Below are positions 42,168 through 51,719 of a stretch of DNA of 64,000 bases, piece after piece; the first letter of the stretch is position 1, and the number at the start of each line of letters is the position of its first letter. The stretch is from Melioribacter sp. (GTDB taxonomy: Bacteria > Bacteroidota > Ignavibacteria > Ignavibacteriales > Melioribacteraceae), in NCBI GenBank assembly GCA_020723965.1, contig DYHW01000002.1:248001-312000 (forward strand), given 5' to 3'. A model generated the notes under the pieces. It was given only the letters and a program-made list of their open reading frames with translations, did no database searches and had not been told where the DNA came from. A program made the translations under genes and the position numbers.

Positions 42168-43628
42168 ATGAATTATATCAGATTGTTAATAATTTTTCCG
42201 GTCTTGTTTTTGTCCGGTTTATCCTTTGCTCAAAATGACGAGCAAAAGAATCAGAGCAGCAGCTTAAAATTGGTTCAAACAATTACTGTAACTATCGGGG
42301 GCAATTTTATTGTAAACGGTTCTTTTACCGCATCGGCAATACAAAGGGTTGATCACTTTGTTACTCAAATTTTTTTAGAAGCAAACAGCCGCGCGCGCGC
42401 TTCAATAGTTCAATATGAAATGCTGAAGAAAGTTGATGATGCTCTAAGCAAATATCCACTTCGCGATATTACACTCAAAAGAGCTTCCGGCGAGACAATA
42501 AAAATCGATTTGCTCAAGTATAGATTAACCGGTGATCTCAATATCAATCCTTACCTTAAGAACGATGACGTTTTGATCTTTCCTGCTTACGATGAAGAAA
42601 AGAATTTTATTGATATCTCCGGCGCTGTAAACAAGCCAACAAAATTTCAATTTGTTGACGGAGATAAACTTTCCGACGCCATTTTATTTGCCGGTGGAAT
42701 TAACCCGGCATATGATAATGTTACAACTGCAGAAATATCAAGATTGAATGCCGCCGCTGATAAAGAAGAAATTATTACAGTTGCTGTAAAAAATGATTTT
42801 GTTTTAAGGATTGGCGACCGCATACGAATTCTTGCCGATGAAAATCAAAAGAAAAATTACAAAGTTTTGGTTCTTGGCGAAGTAAAATTCCCCGGGTTTG
42901 TTTACGTTACCAAAGACGGTCTATTATTGAGTGATGTTATTGGCAAAGCGGGTGGTTTTAAATCCAATGCCGATTTAAAACGAGCAGAAGTGATACGCAA
43001 TTTTACTTCAATAGAAATGCTACGGAAATATCAGTTAACTGAAGATTATTTGAACAGCCCCGATAAACTTCTTTTGCCTGAGACGCAGTTAAAGATCAAA
43101 CAGCAGAAAGAAATATTGGAAATCTTGCGGCTTTCAAATTTGAAGGAAGATGATTCAATTTTCTTTAGTATTGATAATCAGCTTCGCGTTCTGAGAGCCG
43201 AAAGTCTAGTTGATTTTTCTAAACTAAATGATCATGATTCTGAGGAACGCAAATTTATTGTGAAAGACGGCGATTTGATATTAGTGCCTGATAAGTTTGA
43301 TTACGTTTATGTATTCGGGCAGGTTCCCAAAGCAGGATATATAAAACATGATGAGGGAAAGAATTACAAATACTATATTGAACAAGCCGGCGGTTTAGCA
43401 GAAACTGCACGAACAGAAGATAACGGAATAGTGGTAATCAAGGGGAAAGAAAAAAACTGGATAACGAAAGAGAAAGAAAAGTTAAACATCGAACCTGGAG
43501 ATTTTATTTATGTGCCTAAAGAAGTTCCGAGGAGTTTCGATTTTTATCTAAAAAGGATTAGCAGCGTTGCAAGCATTGTTGGCAGCGTTGCTACAATAAT
43601 TTTGTTATTAGTTCAGTTTCAAAAATAA
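42168..43628 (+). CDS. SLBB-domain polysaccharide export protein (Wza-like)
   Basis: A signal peptide ends near FAQNDEQ. Several SLBB/soluble-ligand-binding repeats follow: DEEKNFIDISGAVNKPTKFQFVDG with LSDAILFAGGIN, VLVLGEVKFPGFVYVTKDG with LSDVIGKAGGF, and YVYVFGQVPKAGYIKHDEG with YYIEQAGGL. The C-terminus has a hydrophobic helix (VASIVGSVATIILLLVQF). Such proteins line the outer-membrane channel of Wzx/Wzy-type polysaccharide export. A clear Poly_export signature at the N-terminus is not seen, so it may be a variant. wzz follows after 22 bases. Confidence 0.85.
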   Translation: MNYIRLLIIFPVLFLSGLSFAQNDEQKNQSSSLKLVQTITVTIGGNFIVNGSFTASAIQRVDHFVTQIFLEANSRARASIVQYEMLKKVDDALSKYPLRDITLKRASGETIKIDLLKYRLTGDLNINPYLKNDDVLIFPAYDEEKNFIDISGAVNKPTKFQFVDGDKLSDAILFAGGINPAYDNVTTAEISRLNAAADKEEIITVAVKNDFVLRIGDRIRILADENQKKNYKVLVLGEVKFPGFVYVTKDGLLLSDVIGKAGGFKSNADLKRAEVIRNFTSIEMLRKYQLTEDYLNSPDKLLLPETQLKIKQQKEILEILRLSNLKEDDSIFFSIDNQLRVLRAESLVDFSKLNDHDSEERKFIVKDGDLILVPDKFDYVYVFGQVPKAGYIKHDEGKNYKYYIEQAGGLAETARTEDNGIVVIKGKEKNWITKEKEKLNIEPGDFIYVPKEVPRSFDFYLKRISSVASIVGSVATIILLLVQFQK

Positions 43629-43650
43629 AAAAATTAAAAAAGGTTCTTAA

Positions 43651-44892
43651 ATGAGTGAACAGAACGGAACATTAGATCAGAACGAACAGAAAGTGGGCAG
43701 CACATTTTTTGAATTCTTAACAGTTACTGTAAAATATCGTTGGTTTTTATTTTGGTTTGTGTTTGTTATTACGGTAAGCGCTACAGCTTACGCATTGCTA
43801 ACGCCAAAGTGGTATAAAGCAACGGCTTCTGTTCTGCCTGCGGAAAAGACGGATTTATTATCTACACTCTCCGGTCTTTCTGGTTTAGCAAAAGGATTTT
43901 CTGCAAGCAGAGGTTTAGCTGCATTGACAGGAGGTAATACTGAATCCGATAAATATATGGCGATTCTTAAAAGCGCTACTATAACCGATGATGTGATCAA
44001 AAAATTTGATTTACGAAAAGAGTATGATTTAGAAAATGACTACTACGAGAAAGTGATTAAAGAATGGCAATCAAATTTTGATTTAGAGATTCAAGATGAA
44101 GGAAATCTAACATTAAGCGTTTATGATAAAGACCCTCAAAAAGCAGCAGATATTGCTAATTATTTGGTTGATAGACTGAATGAAATTAATACCGATTTGG
44201 GTGTTCGAAACGCAAAAGCAAATAGGGAATTTATTGAGAAGAGATATTTTCAGAGCGTTAATGATATTGCTGATCTTGAAACGAGCATGAAAATGTTTCA
44301 GCAAAAATATGGAGTTATTGCTGTTCCCGAACAGATTGAAGTAACGGTTAAATCAATGTCGAATATCTATGCTGAACTTTATAAAAAAGAAGTTGAATTC
44401 AATGTGCTTAAACAAACATATGGCGTAGAGTATCCGGTTACTGCAAACACAAAAATTGAATTGAATGAATTACAAAAGAAGATAGATCTGCTTAATGCCG
44501 GTACAGATGCTTCGCAAAAAGAGGTAAATCTTTTAATACCATTTAAAAAAGCGCCTGAACTTGGAAATCAGTATCTAAAAATTTACCGCAATTTAGAAAT
44601 CCAATATAAAATTCTTGAGTTTATTCAACCCCTTTATGAGCAGGCAAAGATAGAAGAAGTTCGTAACACGCCTTCAGTATTGGTTTTAGATAAAGCAACG
44701 CCTCCGGATCATAAAGCCAAACCGAAAATTTTATTGTACTTCTTATTAGCATTTGTTATTTCAACTTCCATCGGGTTTATTATAATAATTATTATTGAAG
44801 GTACTCACCGCCTCCAAAATGTTGATAGTAAACGGTTTGATCTGCTGGTTCATACAATCAAATCAGACTTTAAACTATTTCGCACAAAGTGA
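43651..44892 (+). CDS. Polysaccharide chain-length determinant (Wzz family)
   Basis: The 413 residues have the Wzz layout: an N-terminal helix (YRWFLFWFVFVITVSATAYALL) followed by TPKWYKATASVLP, a long periplasmic coiled-coil region (about 60-350), the Pro-rich VLDKATPPDHKAKPK before a second helix (ILLYFLLAFVISTSIGFIIIIII), and a short cytoplasmic tail. There is no tyrosine-kinase domain, so it is of the PCP-1/PCP-2b sort rather than a full co-polymerase kinase. It works with the polymerase to set chain length. It lies between the export protein and the first flippase. Confidence 0.88.
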   Translation: MSEQNGTLDQNEQKVGSTFFEFLTVTVKYRWFLFWFVFVITVSATAYALLTPKWYKATASVLPAEKTDLLSTLSGLSGLAKGFSASRGLAALTGGNTESDKYMAILKSATITDDVIKKFDLRKEYDLENDYYEKVIKEWQSNFDLEIQDEGNLTLSVYDKDPQKAADIANYLVDRLNEINTDLGVRNAKANREFIEKRYFQSVNDIADLETSMKMFQQKYGVIAVPEQIEVTVKSMSNIYAELYKKEVEFNVLKQTYGVEYPVTANTKIELNELQKKIDLLNAGTDASQKEVNLLIPFKKAPELGNQYLKIYRNLEIQYKILEFIQPLYEQAKIEEVRNTPSVLVLDKATPPDHKAKPKILLYFLLAFVISTSIGFIIIIIIEGTHRLQNVDSKRFDLLVHTIKSDFKLFRTK

Positions 44893-44910
44893 ACACGATT
44901 GAATACTTAT

Positions 44911-46341
44911 ATGCAAACAGATCGTGTTACGATATGGAGAAATTCTCTTTTTGTTTTTTTTTCTCAAGCTATCCGTTTATTAACCGCTGTTTTTATTGCG
45001 GTAGGAATTGCTCGTTTTTATGGACCTGAAGTATTTGGGCAATTTTCAATTGCATATACAATAGCTACAATTTGTATTGTAATTGCTGATTTTGGATTTG
45101 ATGTTTTACTCACATCCGAGATTTCAAAGAAACGAACCCAAGCTGCACATATAAGTAAAAAATATTTTTCAATGAAAATTATTTTTGCTTTAGTAAGCAG
45201 CATAATCATGATTGCTATTCCTAGTTTTCAAACATTCAGTATACAAAGCAGAGCTCTAATCTATACCTTAACTCTATTCGTTGTGTTCACGACCTTCACT
45301 AATTTTTTTAATGCACTTTTCCGCGGATTTGAAAAATTTGAATACGAAACAAAAATATCATTCATCACAAATCTTTTTTTGCTGATTTTACTTAGCATAT
45401 TTGGCGTTCTAAAGATTCCGCTTATTTACTTGATGCCCTTGTTTGTTCTCTCTAAACTATTAGGCGTTATTCTCTCTGCACAGAAAGCAATTTCTTTAGT
45501 CGGTTCAAATTTTATAGGAATTGATTTTAAAGAGTGGAGAGGCATAATTAATCAAATACTGATTTACGGAATGCATTTTTTGTTTGGAACTCTTTTTTTT
45601 CAATTAGATACAATTCTTTTAGGTGTTTGGAAGGGGGACCATGATGTTGGAATGTATAAGTCTGCATTTAATGTTATGCTTTTTCTTCTTCTTCCGGCAG
45701 ATATCGCTTTTAGCGCGTTATTACCGGTTCTATCTCGTCTCTATTTTGAAAATTCAGAAAAATGGAAAATTCTGAGTCGACTTTACTTCAAAATATTTTT
45801 ACTAACAGCTCTTCCTATTTCAATGATTGTGTTTTTTTATTCCGAAGAGATAATCTCAACCATCTATGGATATAAATTTTATAAAGAAGCTGTTCCTGTT
45901 CTGAAAATATTTTCATTAGTGATTCTATTGCGTTTTATAGGCGAACCGTTTGCGTTGATGATCACAACCTCGAAACGTCAGCATGTTAGAATGATCATTG
46001 TAATCTTTGCAACTATTGTGAGTTTCGCTCTGAACTTTTTTGTAATCCCAATATATGGTTTATACGGTGCAGCTTTGGTTTCCTTGGGTGTTAATCTGTT
46101 AGTGGCTGTTGCATATATTACTGCTAATAAATTCTCTTATTTAAAATGGTTATTTGAATTACGAATCTTTACTGTGCTAAGTGTAACGGCTTTATTAGTT
46201 GTCTTACTTTGGTATTTTCATGCGCAATTAATTGTCTTATTGATTTCAATGATGATTTACATCCCGATAGCATATTTGGTAGGACTTTCATATGAAGATC
46301 GGAAAATTATATTCTTGAATTTTACACTAAAAAAAGTTTGA
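44911..46341 (+). CDS. Polysaccharide flippase (Wzx-like, MATE/MOP superfamily), first copy
   Basis: About twelve to fourteen membrane helices fill 476 residues. The opening RVTIWRNSLFVFFSQAIRLLTA and ARFYGPEVFGQFSIAYTIATI are typical of Polysacc_synt family flippases, and QLDTILLGVWKGDHDVGMYKSA is the conserved middle motif. It should move lipid-linked sugar units across the inner membrane. ATG at 44911 is preferred to the TTG at 44899. It overlaps or touches the polymerase gene. A second flippase is encoded at 54005. Confidence 0.88.
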   Translation: MQTDRVTIWRNSLFVFFSQAIRLLTAVFIAVGIARFYGPEVFGQFSIAYTIATICIVIADFGFDVLLTSEISKKRTQAAHISKKYFSMKIIFALVSSIIMIAIPSFQTFSIQSRALIYTLTLFVVFTTFTNFFNALFRGFEKFEYETKISFITNLFLLILLSIFGVLKIPLIYLMPLFVLSKLLGVILSAQKAISLVGSNFIGIDFKEWRGIINQILIYGMHFLFGTLFFQLDTILLGVWKGDHDVGMYKSAFNVMLFLLLPADIAFSALLPVLSRLYFENSEKWKILSRLYFKIFLLTALPISMIVFFYSEEIISTIYGYKFYKEAVPVLKIFSLVILLRFIGEPFALMITTSKRQHVRMIIVIFATIVSFALNFFVIPIYGLYGAALVSLGVNLLVAVAYITANKFSYLKWLFELRIFTVLSVTALLVVLLWYFHAQLIVLLISMMIYIPIAYLVGLSYEDRKIIFLNFTLKKV

Positions 46342-46349
46342 TTTTAATA

Positions 46350-47600
46350 ATGAGCTGGGTTTCTATAATATCGTTTATAATTTGCGGCGTGATCATTATT
46401 GCGTCATTCAGACCTAATACAGATCTTTTTTCTCCGGGAAGGATATTTGCATTCGTTTGGGCGTTGGCTATTGGTCTTACAGATTTGAAACTGAGCGGGC
46501 TGCAACATGAATGGGCATTGGAAATTTGGATTCAGGTTTTAATTGGTCCAATTGCTTTTTTAATTGGAGCTGCCTTAGTATATGTTCATTATATTGATAA
46601 GAAAGTATGGTCGTTAAACTACCTCAGAAGTAATCATCAATTTTATGAAATAGACAGACCAAAATTATATAAAGCAGTTCTGATTCTTTTTTCACTTTTC
46701 TTATTCAGCTATATCGTAATCTATTTAAAAGCAGGGGAAGTAGCTTTATTTAGCTCTAAACCGGGGAGCGCGCGTTCTAATTTTCAAATGTTTGCTATAG
46801 GTCTTTTTCTTCATAATGTTATTTTAATAGTGTTTTTCTCAAGTGTATATTATTTGCTTGAGAAGGGGAACAAAAATCGGAAAAGAGTATTGATTATTGC
46901 GTCAATCATTTCGATAATTCTCTACGCTATTACACTCCAACGGTATCAGATTTTCATGACAGTATTTATTGTACTCATACTTTTATACTATACCACTTTC
47001 CGTATCAAGTTTAGAACTGTCTTTATCATCGGTTTATTTATCATTGCATTTTTTTATTTCGTTTCTTCTTTCAGAATAGGTGAGTTAGTAATATTTATTT
47101 TATATAAAATGTCAAAAATGAAATTCTCGCCCGACTATGCAATTTTTACCGAACCGTATATGTATGTTGTGATGAACCTCGAAAATTATGCCCGGTCAAT
47201 TTCTAAGACGGAATTTTATACTTATGGGTATTATACATTTGATTTTTTAACAGCTATCACCGGTTTGAAGCACTGGATTAGCGAATATTTCCAATTAAAT
47301 GAAACGCCTTTTTTGATCAGTAGCTTTAATACATACACGGCATTTTGGACCTATTATAGAGACTTTGGTGTATTAGGAATCTTTTTCATTCCATTGTTTG
47401 GCGGAATGGCACTTAGCGCACTTTATTATTCTTTCAAAGCAAATCCTTCTTTACAGAAATTGGCATTTTATGGAATATTATTATTTGCAGTAATATTTTC
47501 CTTTTTTAATAGCCCAATTGGTTTTTTATGGTTTGTTTATAATTTGTTAGCGCTATTTATTGTTTTTAAATTTATCTCATCGGGTAAGGTTGTAAGTTAA
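46350..47600 (+). CDS. Candidate oligosaccharide repeat-unit polymerase (Wzy-like)
   Basis: The protein has 416 residues and about eleven membrane helices with one large loop (about 270-320: LENYARSISKTEFYTYGYYTF...). Composition, size and position after a flippase and Wzz fit a Wzy/EpsG-type polymerase; such proteins have little sequence conservation, so the call rests on topology and context. ATG at 46350 is likelier than TTG at 46338 within the flippase end. A 39-base gap separates it from the converging methyltransferase remnant. Confidence 0.72.
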   Translation: MSWVSIISFIICGVIIIASFRPNTDLFSPGRIFAFVWALAIGLTDLKLSGLQHEWALEIWIQVLIGPIAFLIGAALVYVHYIDKKVWSLNYLRSNHQFYEIDRPKLYKAVLILFSLFLFSYIVIYLKAGEVALFSSKPGSARSNFQMFAIGLFLHNVILIVFFSSVYYLLEKGNKNRKRVLIIASIISIILYAITLQRYQIFMTVFIVLILLYYTTFRIKFRTVFIIGLFIIAFFYFVSSFRIGELVIFILYKMSKMKFSPDYAIFTEPYMYVVMNLENYARSISKTEFYTYGYYTFDFLTAITGLKHWISEYFQLNETPFLISSFNTYTAFWTYYRDFGVLGIFFIPLFGGMALSALYYSFKANPSLQKLAFYGILLFAVIFSFFNSPIGFLWFVYNLLALFIVFKFISSGKVVS

Positions 47601-47642
47601 ATTCTGGAAACAAAAAATATTACAAAAATCTCATTTGGCAAG

Positions 47643-48575
47643 TTAAGTGGCTTTCTTCAAAAGTACCGTTATACTCGAGATGTGTTTGCAAAAGAAGAAG
47701 ATAATCTTTTCAATGAATCCTTTTGCGTTATAGATATATGGCCTGTTTTCAAAAAAGGATTTTGCCTTTGCAATGTAGAAATCTTTCGTGTATGTGAACG
47801 AAAGATTTAGGTTTGCGCGTTCTGCTACTGACTTAAGTTCTTTTTCTGTAATATAGTTTGTGTCTGTTTCTATAACTTGTGCAAATATCCGCGTAAATTC
47901 CTCCAATGATTTCCACCCACGACGCTCCATCTCTTGAAAATACAAACGCTTGAATCCTAAACATGCTAAAAGATACATGAAACGAGCACGCTTTTTTACA
48001 TTTCGAATCTGGTGTACTAAAGGCATATGAGCATGTCCTTCCCACAATACTTCACGTATTGGAAAAAGATTAATGCAGATACCGCCCGGACGCAGACATC
48101 GAGCAATTTCCCGAAATACAAATTCATGGTCCATTACATGTTCCATGACTTGATTACTTGTAATGAAATCAAAACTGTTGTCTGCGTATGGCCACTTTTC
48201 TTGTGTTGTTATTAGCATTAGTTTCTTTTCTCATTCAAAATGTGGATGCTTAACTCGAAGAAATTTTATAGTTTCATCTATGAACCCGGCATCTTGCTGC
48301 CCAGCGTCAATAACGTCGAGCCCATTTACATCAAAAATAACATTGGGCTGCAACAACGGAAGTGAATCCAGAATATGTGCAAGAAGTTTACCGTCCCCAC
48401 AGCCAAAATCTAAAATTTTCACATTAGTCGGTTTGTTATCAGGAGATGATTTATCAAGAAATGTGTTTATGACTGCAGCAATATGTTGATGTGTAATAGA
48501 GGCAGCTTTTTCAATTTCGCGGATGGAAGTATTCATTGTAATTTCCAGTGAGATAGATGCACAAACCCGTTTCAA
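47643..48575 (-). pseudogene. SAM methyltransferase with one in-frame TGA
   Basis: One frame of 311 codons is interrupted by TGA at 48231-48233. The part before it has the SAM motif I (VKILDFGCGDGKLL) and ends HPHFE; the part after it reads EKKLM, then TTQEKWPYADNSFDFITSNQVMEHV (motifs after the acidic loop), then REIARCLRPGGICINLFP. Both parts are needed for the class I fold, so the gene is broken unless UGA is read through. The frame is unchanged across the stop, so a single base substitution explains it. It runs opposite to the surrounding genes. Start could be 48536. Likely once modified a sugar or fatty moiety. Confidence 0.75.
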
Positions 48576-48664
48576 TATACTTTAATTGCTTTATATATGT
48601 GCAGAACATTAGTCTTAGATAATAGAAAAAAATATTTTTTTGAACTGAAAGTTCGTTAATTCTT

Positions 48665-49528
48665 TCATTCATTTATTGCGACAACTATCCATGAATGTGT
48701 ATTGTGTAGTAATTCTGTATTTATCTCAATATTTTCAAAAGTAAAAGTACCAACTGGTATCCCTTGTTTGACACTAGGGTAAGCGTTATTCGGCAAAACA
48801 GTCTCAGATAAATCAATCAATTCCGAAACAACAATCCCTGTCGCATTGCTTGACTTTCTTTTCTCCCATTCAACCATTCCCCTCTCATCAAAAGGCATCA
48901 AAGCATTTTCAAAGATGCAGTATTTTCTAAAATTCTTTTTAAATAAACTATCTATTTCATGAAAATAAAAACCATGTTCACCAGAAAGTTCACTGTTTGG
49001 TGTTCTAACTATAATTAATCCATTTTTCTTTGTAATTCTTTTTAGCTCTTTAATAGCATCGTCTTCTTTTTTTTATTCTTTAACATGTTCTAAGACTTCA
49101 CTTGAAATTGAAATGTCAAAATATTGGTTCTGGTATTGGTAGAGATTTGTTATTCCCTGAATCGAAAACTCAGCATATTCTTTATAACGCTTTCTTACGA
49201 ATTCAATACTCTTTTTTGAAATGTCACAACCATATACTTTGTTTGCCTCACTCTTCTTCATTATTTCGCATCCAAATCCACTACCACAACCGATATCAGC
49301 AACGATTTTTCCTTGAACAAATTGAGCAACGAACTTGTAAAACTTTTGATGGTTTAAAAAATTATTTCGCGCATTTCGATCGGCAGGAATACTCTTGCCG
49401 AAACGATTAAATGTTGTGCCATCAGGGTAAACCCGGATATAATCTTCGAAGTAATAACGCCCGCTTATTTGACCAATCAGATGCGTAATTGAATTATAGA
49501 TATTTTTAAGAATCACTCTTATACTCAA
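48665..49528 (-). pseudogene. SAM methyltransferase with one in-frame TAA
   Basis: A 288-codon frame carries a TAA at 49073-49075. Before it, VQGKIVADIGCGSGFGCEIM is SAM motif I, VYGCDISKKSIEF motif II and FDISISSEVLEHVKE motif IV. After it the same frame continues KKEDDAIKELKRITKKNGLIIVRTPN, which is the expected next helix and strand, through to AINE. One substitution (for example CAA to TAA) would explain the stop, which lies in an A-rich run. The upstream half alone lacks the last strands of the fold. It lies 89 bases upstream, on the same strand, of the other interrupted methyltransferase. Confidence 0.75.
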
Positions 49529-49790
49529 TTAAAATAGTAAATATAATTCTCTATATACAATGCAAAACTGGGGTAGTGTTAGATAAATCCTATTATATCT
49601 ATATCTCTGATAGAATAAAATTAGGGAAATTAATAGAGTCTTACAAATTTATGGTAATAATTGAATCATGTGCAGCAGATTAATTGCTGGGTTATGGTTA
49701 TTTATCATTTATACCGTATTTTTGACCGGAGAATAAAGAATGTTTCTTCACAAAGAAAGGTCTTTTACAACAGATATATTTTCTTAAGAA
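49529..49790. other. Divergent intergenic region between methyltransferase genes
   Basis: The stretch separates a minus-strand methyltransferase remnant from a plus-strand one. It is AT-rich and probably holds promoters for both directions, but I see no convincing hexamers, repeat or terminator. Confidence 0.35.
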
Positions 49791-49852
49791 ATGTATAAAT
49801 GCAATTTTTGTAAAAATGATAGAATAAAACAAATTTTCAAAACGTTCGGGAA

Positions 49853-50746
49853 ATGATGTTCGGATCGCGAGAAGAATTCGAGTATTCAGAATGTGCAGAT
49901 TGCGGCAGCTTACAAATAAATGAAGTGCCAACTGACATTAGTAAGTACTATTCATCAAATTATTTATTAAGAGATTATAAACAGGATGGTGTACTAAAAC
50001 GATTTCTGAAGAAACACCGTTTCATCGCTGCATGGAGAAAAAAGAATCTGTTTGGAAGTTTTCTTTTGCACCTTTGTGGTGTTCCCGCTATAGCTTCATT
50101 CATAAAGCAGACAGGCATCCAAATTCATGAAGCTATATTAGATGTTGGGACAAGCGATGGAAGACTACTTTTGGAATTAAATGATGTTGGTTTCACAAAT
50201 CTTACGGGAGTGGATCCTTATATTGAATCTGATTTGGTACTTAAGTCTGGATTACTTGTTTTGAAAAAGAAATTAAATGAAGTAACAGAGAACTACGACC
50301 TCATAATGTTCAATCATTCACTAGAACACGTACCAAATCCGGAAGAAGAACTTCAGAATGCCGCAAGATTATTAAATAAAGGAAAGTTCGTTTTAGTTAG
50401 ATTGCCTGTTGCCGGCTGTTATGCTTGGCGTGAATATAAAACTAATTGGGTGCAGTTAGATGCACCGCGTCATCTTAATATCCCTTCAGTTAAAGGAATG
50501 AAATTATTAGCGGAAAGGATTGGCTATATTGTTGATGGGGTAATTTTTGAATCAACAGATTTTCAATTTTGGGGAAGCGAACAGTATAAGCGTGATATTC
50601 CGCTGAAGGACGATCGCTCTCTCTACCTTCATTCTAAACACTCTATTTTTTCCAGTGAAGAAATTCAACAATTTAAAGCTCGCGCGGCTAAACTAAACGC
50701 TGAAGAGGATGGGGATATGGCGTGCTTCTTTTTACGTAAAAGTTGA
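49853..50746 (+). CDS. SAM methyltransferase, zinc-ribbon start cut off by a frameshift
   Basis: The 297-residue frame has CADCGSLQINEVPTDISKYY, a SAM domain with AILDVGTSDGRLLLELN, DLIMFNHSLEHVPNPEEEL and LLNKGKFVLVRLPV, and a C-terminal part typical of sugar-locus methyltransferases. Family members begin with two CxxC pairs; here only the second is in frame. The first (MYKCNFCKND) is encoded from 49791 in another frame that ends at TGA 49854-49856. Adding one base at the AAA run near 49851 would join them. The shortened protein may still fold, as the SAM domain is complete. Confidence 0.72.
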   Translation: MMFGSREEFEYSECADCGSLQINEVPTDISKYYSSNYLLRDYKQDGVLKRFLKKHRFIAAWRKKNLFGSFLLHLCGVPAIASFIKQTGIQIHEAILDVGTSDGRLLLELNDVGFTNLTGVDPYIESDLVLKSGLLVLKKKLNEVTENYDLIMFNHSLEHVPNPEEELQNAARLLNKGKFVLVRLPVAGCYAWREYKTNWVQLDAPRHLNIPSVKGMKLLAERIGYIVDGVIFESTDFQFWGSEQYKRDIPLKDDRSLYLHSKHSIFSSEEIQQFKARAAKLNAEEDGDMACFFLRKS

Positions 50747-50756
50747 CTCTAAATAA

Positions 50757-51692
50757 ATGATTTCTCCTTTTATGATCCCAAAACTTGATATCATAATTGT
50801 TAATTGGAATTCAGGCAGCCTACTTTCAAACTGTGTGAGCTCCATAAATAATGCGCTTAATGATAGTTTTGTTTTAAATAGAATTACTATTGTAGATAAT
50901 GCATCCAGCGATAACTCAATTGACGGAATTGAAAAAATAGATTTGCAGCTAACATTAATAAAAAATTCAGAAAACTTAGGTTTTGCAAAAGCTTGCAATC
51001 AAGGGGCAAAAAATAGTGAAGCCGATTTTTTGTTGTTCCTAAATCCTGATACTCGTTTATTCGAGAACTCATTGGCAGAACCAATTAAGTTCATGATGGA
51101 TAAAGAGAATAATGAGATAGGGATTATTGGAGTGCAAATGGTTGATGATGAAAATAATATCAGCCGAACCTGCTCAAGATTTCCAATTCTTTTCAGTTTC
51201 GTATATATGTCATTAGGTTTGAACAGAATATTTCCAAATATTTTTCCTAATCAATTTATGACTGAGTGGGACCATAATAACAGCCAAGTTGTTGATCAAG
51301 TAATAGGCGCATTTTTTTTCGTAAGGAAAAATTTATTTCAAAAATTGAACGGATTTGACGAAAGATTTTTCGTGTATTTCGAGGAAGTAGATTTTTCGAT
51401 TAGAGCAAAACAAATTGGTTATAAAAGTTATTTTTTAACAACTGCCCAAATTTATCATAAAGGTGGCGGAACTTCTGAAAAGGTTAAAGCTGACCGGCTT
51501 TTTTACATTTTAAATAGCAAGCTTCTTTTTTCTAAAAAACATTTTAGCTGGGTTTCTTTTATTGTAATTGCTCTAACTACAATCCTCATCGAACCGTTTG
51601 TTAGAATTCTTGGCGCTCTGTTAAAGGGTTCTTTTTCCGAAAGTTTTGAAATTATAAAAGGTTATAAAAAATTATTAGTTAAGATTATATGA
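50757..51692 (+). CDS. Family 2 glycosyltransferase
   Basis: A GT-A fold with DIIIVNWNSGSLLSNCV, TIVDNASSDNSID, NLGFAKACNQGA and the metal-binding LNPDTRLF; later DQVIGAFFFVRKNLFQ, GFDERFFVYFEEVDFSIRAK is the acceptor-side ED motif. This is the rhamnosyltransferase-like (WcaA/RfbN-type) group that builds O-units from nucleotide sugars in the cytoplasm. A C-terminal hydrophobic segment (FIVIALTTILIEPFVRILGAL) may associate with the membrane. MIPKLD at 50772 is an alternative start. Confidence 0.88.
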   Translation: MISPFMIPKLDIIIVNWNSGSLLSNCVSSINNALNDSFVLNRITIVDNASSDNSIDGIEKIDLQLTLIKNSENLGFAKACNQGAKNSEADFLLFLNPDTRLFENSLAEPIKFMMDKENNEIGIIGVQMVDDENNISRTCSRFPILFSFVYMSLGLNRIFPNIFPNQFMTEWDHNNSQVVDQVIGAFFFVRKNLFQKLNGFDERFFVYFEEVDFSIRAKQIGYKSYFLTTAQIYHKGGGTSEKVKADRLFYILNSKLLFSKKHFSWVSFIVIALTTILIEPFVRILGALLKGSFSESFEIIKGYKKLLVKII

Positions 51693-51719
51693 AAAACTTT
51701 TGGCAGATCTTCTAAAAAA

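Noticed and set aside
48219-48233. Selenocysteine or stop-codon read-through at the TGA in the methyltransferase
   Set aside because: No SECIS-like hairpin is evident after the TGA, methyltransferases of this type do not use selenocysteine, and the neighbouring gene has a TAA instead.
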